In this document: piece by piece, positions 20,122 to 29,920 of the stretch | Position numbering within the stretch: the stretch's first letter is position 1 | How the letters are laid out: every line of letters starts with the position of its first letter | Assembly: GCF_016841685.1 (NCBI RefSeq) | Contig: NZ_JAENYR010000003.1 | Location: 1-64,000, forward strand | DNA: 64,000 bases | Direction: 5' to 3' | Source: Thiohalomonas denitrificans | GTDB lineage: Bacteria; Pseudomonadota; Gammaproteobacteria; Thiohalomonadales; Thiohalomonadaceae | The notes under the pieces: generated by a model | The model's input: only the letters and a program-made list of their open reading frames with translations | Database searches by the model: none | What the model was told of the DNA's origin: nothing | Translations under genes and position numbers: made by a program

Positions 20122-20294
20122 GGGTTCCGGGCGTTGTGGTGGCTAGGGGGAATTATCGACCACCCGTGCAGTGGGAAACAACCGCCACGTTCGATTGCCG
20201 GTGAATGGAGGCGTGAAAGCCGTATAGGGATGTATCCTTTCTGCATGGCAAGATTTTTGTCTCCCTTGCCCGCCGGCTTCAAAGAGGAGCACCG

Positions 20295-21227
20295 ATGCGC
20301 ATAATCGCCCCCTTGTCACGACGACGCTTTCTCGGCGCACTGGGTTGGGCCATCGCTCTCGGCGGAATCTCCAGCGGTTTTGGTGCCAATCGGGAACGGC
20401 CGGTAAACACCAAACCTGTCCCCGGTACGGGCGAACCCCTCGCTGTCATCGGCATGGGGACCTGGATTACCTTCAACGTCGGAACCGACCCGCTCCTGCG
20501 TGATGAGCGCACCGAAGTACTGCGCACCTTCTTCGAGCTCGGCGGTGAGGTGATCGACTCCTCGCCCATGTATGGATCGGCGGAGGCGGTGCTCGGCTAT
20601 GGCCTGGAGAAGCTCGGTTATCCGCCGGACCTGTTTGCGGCTACCAAGGTGTGGACCTCGTCGGGGGCCGAAGGGCGCTCCCAGGTTGCCGAGTCGCGGC
20701 GCTTGTGGGGTGTCGAACGTTTCGATTTGCTGCAGGTGCATAACCTGGTGGCCTGGCGAGAGCATCTGCAGACGCTGTTTGCCATGAAGGAGGAGGGCAG
20801 GGTTCGTTACGTTGGCATCACCACGTCCCATGGACGCCGGCACAAGGATCTGGAGGCGATCATGCGCAGCCACCCTGTCGATTTCGTTCAGGTGACCTAT
20901 AACGCCGTCGATCGTGAAGTGGAATCGCGCATTCTGCCGTTGGCAGCAGAACGCAATATCGCTGTGATTGCCAATCGTCCCTATCGGGGCGGGTCGCTCA
21001 TCGACAAGGTACAGCGCCACCCACTGCCGCCTTGGGCAGAGGATTGCGGCTGCCGCAATTGGCCGGAATTTCTGCTCAAGTACATCGTCTCCCATCCGGC
21101 CATCACCTGTGCCATACCGGCGACCACCCAGGTTGAGCATATGCGCGAAAACATGGGTGCCGCCACCGGTTCTTTGCCCGGTGCAGCGATGCGTGAGCGC
21201 ATATCGGCCTACGTCCGGGATCTGTGA
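20295..21227 (+). CDS. Aldo/keto reductase with Tat-like N-terminus
   Basis: SRRRFLGALGWAIALGGISSGFGA leader; VIDSSPMYGSAEAVLGYGLEKLGY, DLLQVHNL, VAVIANRPYRGG. Confidence 0.85.
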   Translation: MRIIAPLSRRRFLGALGWAIALGGISSGFGANRERPVNTKPVPGTGEPLAVIGMGTWITFNVGTDPLLRDERTEVLRTFFELGGEVIDSSPMYGSAEAVLGYGLEKLGYPPDLFAATKVWTSSGAEGRSQVAESRRLWGVERFDLLQVHNLVAWREHLQTLFAMKEEGRVRYVGITTSHGRRHKDLEAIMRSHPVDFVQVTYNAVDREVESRILPLAAERNIAVIANRPYRGGSLIDKVQRHPLPPWAEDCGCRNWPEFLLKYIVSHPAITCAIPATTQVEHMRENMGAATGSLPGAAMRERISAYVRDL

Positions 21228-21898
21228 TGGGCGAGTGGCAGGGCTACCGGCTGGAAGACCTGCTGATGTTTACGCCGGAGGTCTACTTCCGGTTGTTCGA
21301 GCGTTACAACGGAATGGTGTGGCCCGGCCATTTAGTGGCTTTTTCGGTCGCGATCTGGATGTTCGTCGGCACCCGCGATAGCGGGCCGCGGCAAAGCCGC
21401 TGGATTGCCGGCGTACTCGGTGCCGTCTGGCTGTTCATCGCCTGGGCCTTCTTTTTACGTTACTACGCCGAGGTCTTCCTGGCCGCGCCCTGGTTCGCTG
21501 CGGGGTTCGCATTGCAGGGTTTGCTGTTGGTTGTGGCCGGCGGCTCGGGGCGACTGCGTTTTGCCTGGCGGGTGGATGCGGTCGCAGGCGTGGGAATTAC
21601 CCTGCTGCTTTATTCCGCCCTCGGTCACCCGCTGGTCGGAATTTTCGCCGGGCGTGACTGGAATGGCGTCGAACTATTCCTGTTAGCCCCTGATCCAACC
21701 GCTATAGGAACTCTCGGCCTTTTGTTGATGAGTTCCGGCCGGAACCATTGGGTGCTGGCCGTGGTGCCGCTACTATGGTGCCTGATCAGCGGTGCGACCT
21801 CTTGGGTCATGGGGGCGTACTCGGGCTTGGGTATTCCCCTTGCAGCGGTGGTCGCCCTGGCGTCAATGGCCTGCCGGAGCTTGGGGCCGTGCCGTTGA
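21224..21898 (+). CDS. DUF6064-like membrane protein
   Basis: LEDLLMFTPEVYFRLFERYNGMVWPGHLVAFSVAIWMF, multiple TMs; overlaps the stop of the aldo/keto reductase. Confidence 0.7.
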   Translation: MMGEWQGYRLEDLLMFTPEVYFRLFERYNGMVWPGHLVAFSVAIWMFVGTRDSGPRQSRWIAGVLGAVWLFIAWAFFLRYYAEVFLAAPWFAAGFALQGLLLVVAGGSGRLRFAWRVDAVAGVGITLLLYSALGHPLVGIFAGRDWNGVELFLLAPDPTAIGTLGLLLMSSGRNHWVLAVVPLLWCLISGATSWVMGAYSGLGIPLAAVVALASMACRSLGPCR

Positions 21899-22003
21899 TT
21901 CCTGTTCAGCGGCTCATGTTGTCGATGGGCAATTCCAGACCTGGGCTCAACCGCATCGATTCCACGTGAGCCATAAGGCCGACTCGATTAGAATGGCGGT
22001 ACG

Positions 22004-23818
22004 ATGATAACTCGAGCGAGCTTTTTACGTGTCCCGCTGCTGATCGGACTTCTGACACTTCTGTTCGCCTCCTCGGTGGTTGCCGCCGAGGTTCGTATCG
22101 GCGTACTCGCCTACCGCGGTGTCGAGCAGGCGGTCGAGACCTGGGGCGGGACTGTCGAATATCTGCGGCGGACCCTTCCCGGCCATGAGTTCCGGTTGCT
22201 ACCTCTCGAGTTTATTGCACTGGATGCGGCGCTGTCCGCCGGAGAGCTGGACTTCGTACTCACCAATCCCGGCAATTATGTGCAGCTGGAGGCCGCATAC
22301 GGGATCTCGCGCATCGCCACTGTAGAGTCGCGCATCACCGATGACCCGAATTACAGCATTGGCTCGGCTGTGGTCGTACGCCGGGACAATCAGGCTCTGC
22401 AAGAACTGGATGATCTGAAGGACCGTTCTCTGCTGGCCGTGGACCGCGGCGCGTTCGGCGGCTATCAGGTGGCGGAGGCATCGCTGCGGGCAGCCGGGGT
22501 TGAACCCGAGGACCTTCGGCTTCGTTTCATCGGTTTCCCCATGGACCGTGTGGCCCATGCGGTCGCTGCCGGGGAGGCAGACGCCGGTATCCTGCGGGCC
22601 TGTCTGCTCGAAAGGATGGTGGCTGAGGGACAGCTGCCCCCAGGAGAATTGCGGGTGCTGGCGCCGCAAAACCACTACGGCTTCCGCTGCGCCGCTTCGA
22701 CTCCCCTCTATCCGGACTGGCCATTCGCGAAGGCCCGGCACACGTCGCGCGAGTTGGCGAAACGGGTGACACAGGCACTGTTTGCCCTCGAATCCGATGA
22801 AGCTCCGGCCGCATTTACGGGTTGGACCATCCCCGTGGACTATCAGCCGGTCCACGACCTGTTTCACCGTCTGGAACTGCCGCCCTACAGTCGTGATTCA
22901 CAGATGACGCCGGTGGAAATGGTTCGACGCTATTGGCCGTGGCTGCTGGGCCTGCTTCTGTCGGCGCTATGGGTGGTGTGGCATACTGCTCGGGTGGAGC
23001 AGCAGGTGCGGGTTCGCACGGCGCAGCTTTCTGCGGCCAATGAACAATTGAAACAGGCGATGCAGGAACAGGCAGCGGCGGAGAGGGTTATCCGCCAGCG
23101 GGAGGCGGAATTGGCCCACGCAGCGCGGGTGAATACCGTGGGTGAACTGGCGGCCGGAATGGCCCATGAAGTCAACCAGCCGCTGGCGGCCATCGGTAAC
23201 TACGCCGAAGGGTGTCTGGTACGGCTGCGGCAAAAGGAAGCCGCGCCGGAGCTGATCGATGCACTGCGGGAGATCGACACTCAAGCGGCCCGCGCCGGAG
23301 CCATTGTTCACCGTTTGCGTAGCTTCCTTCGCAAGGAGGAGCCGAGGCCCGTGCCGATCGATTTGAACGATGCGGTAATCGAGGCGGTTTCACTATTTGC
23401 GCCGGAGGCGCATCGGCATGGAGTGGCTTTGCAGACTGTTCTGGCGCCGTCGCTGCCGCGGGTATGCGGCGAATCGATTCAGCTCGAGCAGGTCGTTTTG
23501 AATTTGATGCGCAATGCGGTGGAGGTGCTGGAGGAGGCCGAGTGCGAGCGGAGAGAGATCGAGGTCATCTCCGCCCGCGTAGCCGATGGCGTTCGGGTTA
23601 CGGTGATGGACTCCGGTCCCGGCCTGAGCGAAGAAGCGCGGCAGCATCTGTTCGAGCCGTTTTTTACCACCAAGCCGCAAGGCATGGGTCTGGGGCTTTC
23701 CATCAGTCGCAGTATTATCGAGGCGCATGGTGGTGGGCTGGCGGTGGCCGATGCTCCGAACGGTGGTGCCGCCCTGGAATTTACGCTGCCCGTAGCGGAA
23801 GACGATGATGAACTTTGA
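22004..23818 (+). CDS. ttrS: TtrS, tetrathionate sensor histidine kinase
   Basis: Signal peptide, PhnD/TtrS-like periplasmic domain (VRIGVLAYRGVEQAVETWGGTVEYLRRTLP...LDFVLTNPGNYVQLE), H-box GMAHEVNQPLAAIGNYAEG, ATPase MDSGPGLSEEARQHLFEPFFTTKPQGMGLGLSISRSI. Confidence 0.92.
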   Translation: MITRASFLRVPLLIGLLTLLFASSVVAAEVRIGVLAYRGVEQAVETWGGTVEYLRRTLPGHEFRLLPLEFIALDAALSAGELDFVLTNPGNYVQLEAAYGISRIATVESRITDDPNYSIGSAVVVRRDNQALQELDDLKDRSLLAVDRGAFGGYQVAEASLRAAGVEPEDLRLRFIGFPMDRVAHAVAAGEADAGILRACLLERMVAEGQLPPGELRVLAPQNHYGFRCAASTPLYPDWPFAKARHTSRELAKRVTQALFALESDEAPAAFTGWTIPVDYQPVHDLFHRLELPPYSRDSQMTPVEMVRRYWPWLLGLLLSALWVVWHTARVEQQVRVRTAQLSAANEQLKQAMQEQAAAERVIRQREAELAHAARVNTVGELAAGMAHEVNQPLAAIGNYAEGCLVRLRQKEAAPELIDALREIDTQAARAGAIVHRLRSFLRKEEPRPVPIDLNDAVIEAVSLFAPEAHRHGVALQTVLAPSLPRVCGESIQLEQVVLNLMRNAVEVLEEAECERREIEVISARVADGVRVTVMDSGPGLSEEARQHLFEPFFTTKPQGMGLGLSISRSIIEAHGGGLAVADAPNGGAALEFTLPVAEDDDEL

Positions 23819-24422
23819 GCCGACGCTATTCGTAGTGGATGACGACGAGGCCATGCGCCGTTCGTTGAAATGGTTGCTGGAGACGCTGCGGCTCCCGCTG
23901 CAGACGTTCGACTCTGCGGAGGCTTTTCTGGAGGGTTACCGGGGTGAACCTGGAGTTCTGATCCTGGATGTACGCATGCCGGGAATGAGTGGGCTGGAAT
24001 TGCTGGAGCGGTTGGCTGAAAGTCATCCCTCCCTGCCCGCAATCCTGCTAACAGCCCACGGCGATGTGCCGATGGCGGTACGGGCCATGCGTGCCGGTGC
24101 CTTCGATTTCGTACAGAAGCCCTACAATGGTCAGGCACTTCTCGAGCGGGTACAGGCCGCGACAGGAGAGGCTCGGCATCGGCACCAGCGGCAGGGTGAA
24201 CGCGATTCGGCCGCTGCCCGGCTGGAGTCGCTGACACCGCGGGAGTGCGAGGTACTGGAGCTGGTTGCGGCTGGCGAACCCAACAAGCGTATTGCCCGGG
24301 AGCTCGGTATCAGCCTCCGGACCGTTGAGGTTCACCGTCACAATCTAATGGAAAAGCTGGATGCCCATACCGTTGGGAACGTGATTCGACTCTATCTCTC
24401 CGCCACGAAGGGGATCCCTTAA
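23805..24422 (+). CDS. ttrR: TtrR, FixJ/LuxR-type response regulator
   Basis: Receiver domain LFVVDDDEAMRRSL..LILDVRMPGMSG and LuxR HTH LTPRECEVLELVAAGEPNKRIARELGISLRTVEVHRHNLMEKL; overlaps ttrS. Confidence 0.92.
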   Translation: MMNFEPTLFVVDDDEAMRRSLKWLLETLRLPLQTFDSAEAFLEGYRGEPGVLILDVRMPGMSGLELLERLAESHPSLPAILLTAHGDVPMAVRAMRAGAFDFVQKPYNGQALLERVQAATGEARHRHQRQGERDSAAARLESLTPRECEVLELVAAGEPNKRIARELGISLRTVEVHRHNLMEKLDAHTVGNVIRLYLSATKGIP

Positions 24423-24428
24423 GTAAAA

Positions 24429-24459
24429 ACCACAATACGCCTGCGGTTAACCACAATAC
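24429..24459. promoter_or_regulatory. Two direct repeats ACCACAATAC, 21 bp apart, upstream of ttrB (candidate TtrR operator)
   Basis: accacaatac at 24429-24438 and 24450-24459. Confidence 0.45.
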
Positions 24460-24485
24460 CCTCGTGATCGTGACGGGGGTTAGCC

Positions 24486-24499
24486 TTGATGTGCATCAA
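24486..24499. promoter_or_regulatory. Perfect FNR/ANR-type box TTGAT-N4-ATCAA upstream of ttrB
   Basis: ttgatgtgcatcaa, 24 bp upstream of the ttrB start. Confidence 0.7.
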
Positions 24500-24522
24500 G
24501 CATACGAGACGAGGTTGGCCCC

Positions 24523-25242
24523 ATGGATACATCCCGCCGTAACTTCTTCAAAGGTATCGCCGTCGGAGCAGCGGCGACAGCCGTTGCTCCGAGCCACGCC
24601 GCCACCGAACGTCCCACGGGCGACTCCCGCCAGCGCTGGGGTATGGTCATCGACCTGCGTCGCTGCATCGGCTGTCAGGCCTGTACCGTTGCCTGTGGTA
24701 CCGAAAATCGCACTCCGCTTGGCAGCTATCGCACCGTGGTCTCCCAGTATGAGCTCAGCGAGGGCGGCCGGCCACGCCGCGCCGTACTGCCGCGTCTTTG
24801 CAATCATTGCGAGGACCCGCCCTGCATCCCGGTCTGCCCGGTGGATGCCACCTTTCAACGTGCCGACGGCATCGTGCTGGTGGATAACACCCGCTGCGTC
24901 GGTTGCGGCTACTGCGTTCAGGCCTGTCCCTACGATGCGCGCTTCATCAATGCAGAGACCGGTACGGCCGACAAGTGCACCTTCTGTGCGCACCGTGTCG
25001 ATGCGGGACTGCTGCCGGCCTGTGTCGAGACCTGCGTCGGCGGGGCCCGCGTGTTCGGTGACCTCAATGACCCCAAGACTGCGGTCTCGCAGTTGATCGC
25101 AGAACATCGCGTCAGCCGTCTCAACGAACAGGCCGGCACCGAACCGCAGGTTCGTTACATCGGCCTCGACGGGAGGCTGCAAAGCAAGGTGGAGGGAGTG
25201 CCGGCCCCGCTGCGTGCATCCCTTGAGGAGGTGATGTCATGA
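24523..25242 (+). CDS. ttrB: TtrB, tetrathionate reductase Fe-S subunit
   Basis: Tat-like leader SRRNFFKG; 4x[4Fe-4S] motifs CIGCQACTVAC, CNHCEDPPCIPVCP, CVGCGYCVQACPYD, CTFCAHRVDAGLLPACVETC. Confidence 0.9.
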   Translation: MDTSRRNFFKGIAVGAAATAVAPSHAATERPTGDSRQRWGMVIDLRRCIGCQACTVACGTENRTPLGSYRTVVSQYELSEGGRPRRAVLPRLCNHCEDPPCIPVCPVDATFQRADGIVLVDNTRCVGCGYCVQACPYDARFINAETGTADKCTFCAHRVDAGLLPACVETCVGGARVFGDLNDPKTAVSQLIAEHRVSRLNEQAGTEPQVRYIGLDGRLQSKVEGVPAPLRASLEEVMS

Positions 25243-26294
25243 ATCCCGAAGTGCTTCAGTTGACTGGCTTCAGTCAGCAACCCGCCTGGTTGCCCTGGGC
25301 CGTACAGTACTTCTTCATCATCGGCCTCAGTGTCGGTGCCTTTCTGATTACGCTGCCGGCCTACGTGCTGCGATGGTCACCTGATCAGCGGGCAGCCCGA
25401 GCTGCGCTGCTGGTTGCCCTGACTACTGGTCTGGCGGCGCCGGTTGCGCTCCTCGCCGACCTGCATCAGCCGGATCGGTTCTGGCATTTCTACGCCTTTG
25501 GACAGGCCGGTTCCTGGATGGCGTGGGGATCGTTCTTCCTGCCGGCCTATGTAGGACTGCTGACTCTCTACGGCTGGCTGGCACTGCGGCCGGAGTTGGC
25601 TCAGCGGGCCCGGGACCCTGGTCCGGTTGGTCGCGTTGCCGGATTGCTGGCAGGCTCCGGGGTCGAATTGCCACGCGCACGGCGTAGTGTGGGCTGGGTG
25701 ACTGCAGTCGCTGCAGCCCTGGTTGCCCTCTATACCGGCGCGGAAGTGGCGGTGGTTGCAGCCCGACCCCTTTGGCATTCGGCGCTGCTGCCGGTGGTCT
25801 ATCTCACCACCGGGATCGCCGGCGGTGCCGGGTTGGCACTGCTGTTTGTCGGCCGCTTCGAGACACCGAGACGGACACTTTTTCGCTGGCTATGGGCTGC
25901 TCTGGCGCTTACCGGGCTCACGGTGCTCGCCTGGATGCTGGGGGTCAGCGGTAGCGGCACGGCTCACGCGCTGTTGCGACTCGCTACCGAATACCGCCCG
26001 GTGTCCTTCGGACTCTGGCTGCTGTTCGGCTTGCTACTGCCGCTGGTGCTGGCCTGGTTCCATCGTGCGCCGATAGCAGCCGGCTTGCTGGCAATTTCCG
26101 GCGCCTGGATGTGGCGCTGGGAGATCTTCATGGCCGGACAAGGTATTCCGAAAAACGACGTCGGATTTTATGGCGTTCACCTGTCGCTCGGGCCCGAAGG
26201 CCTGTTGGGTATCGTCGGTACGCTTGGACTATGGGTGCTGATCGCGCTGGCGTTGACCGCGCTGCTGCGTCCCACCGCTAATGTACAAGGTTGA
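25239..26294 (+). CDS. ttrC: TtrC, NrfD-family membrane subunit
   Basis: 351 aa polytopic protein of NrfD type (IIGLSVGAFLITLPAYVL..., GAEVAVVAARPLWHSALLPVVYLTTGIAGGAGL), overlapping ttrB. Confidence 0.88.
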   Translation: MNPEVLQLTGFSQQPAWLPWAVQYFFIIGLSVGAFLITLPAYVLRWSPDQRAARAALLVALTTGLAAPVALLADLHQPDRFWHFYAFGQAGSWMAWGSFFLPAYVGLLTLYGWLALRPELAQRARDPGPVGRVAGLLAGSGVELPRARRSVGWVTAVAAALVALYTGAEVAVVAARPLWHSALLPVVYLTTGIAGGAGLALLFVGRFETPRRTLFRWLWAALALTGLTVLAWMLGVSGSGTAHALLRLATEYRPVSFGLWLLFGLLLPLVLAWFHRAPIAAGLLAISGAWMWRWEIFMAGQGIPKNDVGFYGVHLSLGPEGLLGIVGTLGLWVLIALALTALLRPTANVQG

Positions 26295-26304
26295 GGAGTC
26301 TCCC

Positions 26305-29300
26305 ATGAGCAAGAATCGTCGTCAGTTCATCAAGGGTATGGGTGCAGTGGGTGCCCTGGCTGCTTTCGGTATCGGTTACAGCCACACTGCCGATCAATTT
26401 CTGAAGGGCTTCCTGGATCGCACCCGCGCCAATGATCCCTTCGCGGGTAATGCCCCCCAACCCGAATACCAGGTTGACCCGGTGACCGGTCAGGTCCGGC
26501 TCAATCCGGCGCAGCAGGTGTCGTACACGGTATGCATGGGGTGCACCACCCTGTGCGGTGTTCGGGTTCGTATCGACAAGGCCAACGACCAGGTTTTGCG
26601 GGTTAGCGGCAATCCCTACCACACCCTGTCCGCTGATCCGCACCTGCCGTACGAGACCTCGGTGCTGGAGAGCTTCGCCGGGGTGAGCCGGCACAAGGAA
26701 CGGGGGCTGGAAGGCCGCGCCACTGCCTGTGCCCGCGGCAATGCGGTGTTGGCCAAGCTCGACAGTCCACAGCGGGTGCGCGTACCGCTGAAGCGGATTG
26801 GCAAACGCGGCGCCGGGCTATGGGCACCGATCTCCTTCGAACAGCTGGTCGAAGAGGTAGTCGAGGGCGGTGACCTGTTCCGGGAAGGCGACGTCGGGGG
26901 GCTGCGGGCGATTCGTGATGTGGAGACCCCGCTCGACCCGGAGCAGCCCGAATTGGGGCCGAAGTCGAACCAGATGGTGTTCATGTCGGCCTTCAACGAT
27001 GGTCGTCTGGCCTTCGCCAAGCGCTTTGCCATCAAGAGCTTCGGCACTCGTAATTTCGCCGGCCACCGCTCCTACTGCGGGCTGTCGATGCGCTCGGGCT
27101 ATGCCGCGCTGCTCGACAACTGGAAGGCGCAGCCGCACCTGAAGCCGGATTTCGCCAACTCCGAATTTCTGCTGTTCATCGGCACCTCACCGGGCAATGC
27201 CGGTAACCCGTTCAAACGCCAGGGTCACCTGATCGCGAAAGGACGCAGCCGTGGCCTCAAGTACGTGGTGGTCGATCCGGTGCTGACCAATGCCGACAAT
27301 ATTGCAGCCGAGGACAACGGCCGCTGGTTGCCGATTCGGCCCAACACCGACGGCGCCCTGACCATGGGCATGATCCGCTGGATCATGGAACAGGACGCCT
27401 ACGACGCCAGATTCCTGGCCAGCCCCAATCCCGCGGCCGCGACCAGGGTGGGCGAAGCAAGCTGGTCCAACGCCACTCACCTGGTGATCGTCGAGCCGGG
27501 CGCTGATTTCGGGCGCATGCTGCGTGGCTCAGACCTCGGCCTCGAGCCGAAAGGAGGTGATGACGATCCGTTTGTGGTGGCGGACGAGATGGGGAAACTG
27601 CACTCCCACACGGCAGGTGATCGCGGCGAGCTGTTCTACCAGGGGCAAGCTCCGTTGGCCGAAGGCGGTGAGGTGGCGGTTGCCACCAGTCTGGCGCTGC
27701 TGCGTGAGGCCGCCTTCGAGCACACACTGGCGGAATACGCCGATGCCTGTGATATTGCCGAGGCCGAGATTGCCGAACTCGCCCGTGAGTTCACCAGTCA
27801 CGGAAAGCGCGCCGCGGTGGATACCCATGGCGGTACCATGGGCAGCAACGGCTTCTATGCCGCCTATGCCATCGTCATGCTCAATGCCCTGATCGGCAAC
27901 CTCAATCATCAGGGTGGTACCAGTGCCGGTGGTGGTCGCTTCAAGGATGTGGCGCCGGGGCCACGCTACAACCTGGCCACTTTCAAGGGCATGCAGAAGC
28001 CCAAGGGTGTCGGTCTCGGCCGCAACGGTTTTCCGTACGAGAAAACCACCGAGTTCAAACGCAAGCAGGCGGTTGGCAAGCCCTACCCGTCGGAGGCACC
28101 CTGGCTCCCTCTCAGCCCGAACATGAGTTCGGAGTTCCTGCCGGCCATGCTCAATGGTTATCCCTACAGCGCCAAGGCACTGATCCTCTGGAGTACCAAC
28201 CCGGTCTATGGGGTGTCCGGCATGACGGAACAGGTAAGGGAGCGGCTCGCCAATCCAAAGGTCGTGCCACTCATCGTTTCCATCGATCCGTTTATCAATG
28301 AGACGAACCAGTACGCCGACTATATCGTTCCCGATTCGGTACTCTACGAGAGCTGGGGCTGGGCGAGCGCCTGGGGTGGCCATCTGGCCAAGGTCAACTC
28401 TGCCCGCTGGCCTGTGGTCGAACCGCGTCAGGCGCGTGCGGCTAACGGGCAGGTAATGGAGATGGAAAGCTTCCTTATTGCGGTCGGCAAGCGTATGGGG
28501 CTGCCGGGCTATAGTGCCGGTGCGATTACCGATAGTGACGGTAACGAGTATCCGATCGAGCGGGCTGAGGACTGGTATCTGCGGGCAGCGGCCAACATTG
28601 CATTCGACGGCACGCCGGTACCCGATGCCGACGATGACGAGATCGCCGCCACCGGTGTTACCCGCCTCTTGCCGGAACTGAAACGGGTGCTCAAGCGCGA
28701 GGAGTGGCGCAAGGTGGCTTACCTCTATGCCCGCGGTGGGCGCTTCGAGGACCCGGAAGCGGCCTATGATGATAAATTTCTCCGCAAGCGCTACCCGCGG
28801 GCGATGCAGCTATACAATGAGCAATTGGCTCTGGCGCGCAATAGCCTTACCGGCAAGCGCTATCGGGGCACCCCGTATTGGCAGCCACCCGTGCTTGCCG
28901 ATGGAACGCCACTGGAAGAGGTCTACCCGGCTGAGGTATGGCCGTTGCGGGTTGTCAGTACCAAATCGCAGTTGCAGTCATCGCACACCATCGGGACCGC
29001 ACGGCTGCAGCAAATCCAGCCGGCCAATCCTATCGGGTTGCACTACGACGATGCCGCGAAGCTCGGCGTAAAAACCGGCGACCACATCCGGGTAGTCAGC
29101 CCCGAAGGCAGTGTGGAGGGGGTTGTCCTGGTCCGTGGCGGGATACAGCGCGGCGTGATCGGGATCGAGCACGGTTTCGGTCACCGGGAGCTCGGAGCAC
29201 GGATGCATCGGCTGGGTGAAAACCCGTTGCCGAAGGCAGTCGCCGCCGGAGCCGGCGTCAACCACAACGAACTCGGCTGTCCGGAACCGCACCGCCCCGG

Positions 29301-29376
29301 AGTCACCTTCCTGACCGACTGGGTAGTGGGCAACGTCGCCAGGCAAGGGTTGCCGGCACGTATCGAGTTCATTTGA
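26305..29376 (+). CDS. ttrA: TtrA, tetrathionate reductase molybdopterin catalytic subunit
   Basis: Leader KNRRQFIKGMGAVGALAAFGIGY; Fe-S motif CMGCTTLCGVRVRIDKANDQVLRVSGNPYHTLS; large molybdopterin oxidoreductase; order ttrS-R-B-C-A. Confidence 0.92.
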   Translation: MSKNRRQFIKGMGAVGALAAFGIGYSHTADQFLKGFLDRTRANDPFAGNAPQPEYQVDPVTGQVRLNPAQQVSYTVCMGCTTLCGVRVRIDKANDQVLRVSGNPYHTLSADPHLPYETSVLESFAGVSRHKERGLEGRATACARGNAVLAKLDSPQRVRVPLKRIGKRGAGLWAPISFEQLVEEVVEGGDLFREGDVGGLRAIRDVETPLDPEQPELGPKSNQMVFMSAFNDGRLAFAKRFAIKSFGTRNFAGHRSYCGLSMRSGYAALLDNWKAQPHLKPDFANSEFLLFIGTSPGNAGNPFKRQGHLIAKGRSRGLKYVVVDPVLTNADNIAAEDNGRWLPIRPNTDGALTMGMIRWIMEQDAYDARFLASPNPAAATRVGEASWSNATHLVIVEPGADFGRMLRGSDLGLEPKGGDDDPFVVADEMGKLHSHTAGDRGELFYQGQAPLAEGGEVAVATSLALLREAAFEHTLAEYADACDIAEAEIAELAREFTSHGKRAAVDTHGGTMGSNGFYAAYAIVMLNALIGNLNHQGGTSAGGGRFKDVAPGPRYNLATFKGMQKPKGVGLGRNGFPYEKTTEFKRKQAVGKPYPSEAPWLPLSPNMSSEFLPAMLNGYPYSAKALILWSTNPVYGVSGMTEQVRERLANPKVVPLIVSIDPFINETNQYADYIVPDSVLYESWGWASAWGGHLAKVNSARWPVVEPRQARAANGQVMEMESFLIAVGKRMGLPGYSAGAITDSDGNEYPIERAEDWYLRAAANIAFDGTPVPDADDDEIAATGVTRLLPELKRVLKREEWRKVAYLYARGGRFEDPEAAYDDKFLRKRYPRAMQLYNEQLALARNSLTGKRYRGTPYWQPPVLADGTPLEEVYPAEVWPLRVVSTKSQLQSSHTIGTARLQQIQPANPIGLHYDDAAKLGVKTGDHIRVVSPEGSVEGVVLVRGGIQRGVIGIEHGFGHRELGARMHRLGENPLPKAVAAGAGVNHNELGCPEPHRPGVTFLTDWVVGNVARQGLPARIEFI

Positions 29377-29496
29377 GACTGAGCGGGGGCGCCAGGAGGG
29401 TGGAACCCTCCCTGGCGTTCCGACAGGTCGATTGCGACACCCACTGACCCATCGTATACTTTACTTACCAACTGGGAATTCGGCTGATTTGCCTGA

Positions 29497-29898
29497 ATGA
29501 AGTCTACGCGAAACATATGCTGGCCCTTTGCTCTCCTGGCCTATCTCTTCACGGGATTGGCCCTGGCCGGTATCGCCTTGCCCGGACTGCCGACCGTGCC
29601 GTTTCTGCTGGTGGCTGCATGGGCCGCCAGCCGTGGCTCCAAAAGACTGCGGTGTTGGCTGGAAGCGCACCGCCATCTGGGGCCTCTGTTGTACTGCTGG
29701 GAGCAGGAGCGCGCGATACCGCGGCGTGCCAAGCAGATGACGGTACTGCTACTTTTCCCGAGTTGGTTCTGGATCGCCTGGGTCAGTAGTGGGACGGCCG
29801 TGCCGGTCGCCATGGCGGTTCTGTTTATGACGGTGGCAGTGTACGTGGTGACGCGGCCCAATCCGACTCAACCCGTCCGCTTGTCTGCAGGAGAATAG
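29497..29898 (+). CDS. YbaN/DUF454 family inner-membrane protein
   Basis: LAGIALPGLPTVPFLLVAAWAASRGSKRLRCWLEAHRHLGPLLYCWEQERAIPRRAK. Confidence 0.85.
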   Translation: MKSTRNICWPFALLAYLFTGLALAGIALPGLPTVPFLLVAAWAASRGSKRLRCWLEAHRHLGPLLYCWEQERAIPRRAKQMTVLLLFPSWFWIAWVSSGTAVPVAMAVLFMTVAVYVVTRPNPTQPVRLSAGE

Positions 29899-29920
29899 CC
29901 CTCCGCAGCGGCTGGTCGTT

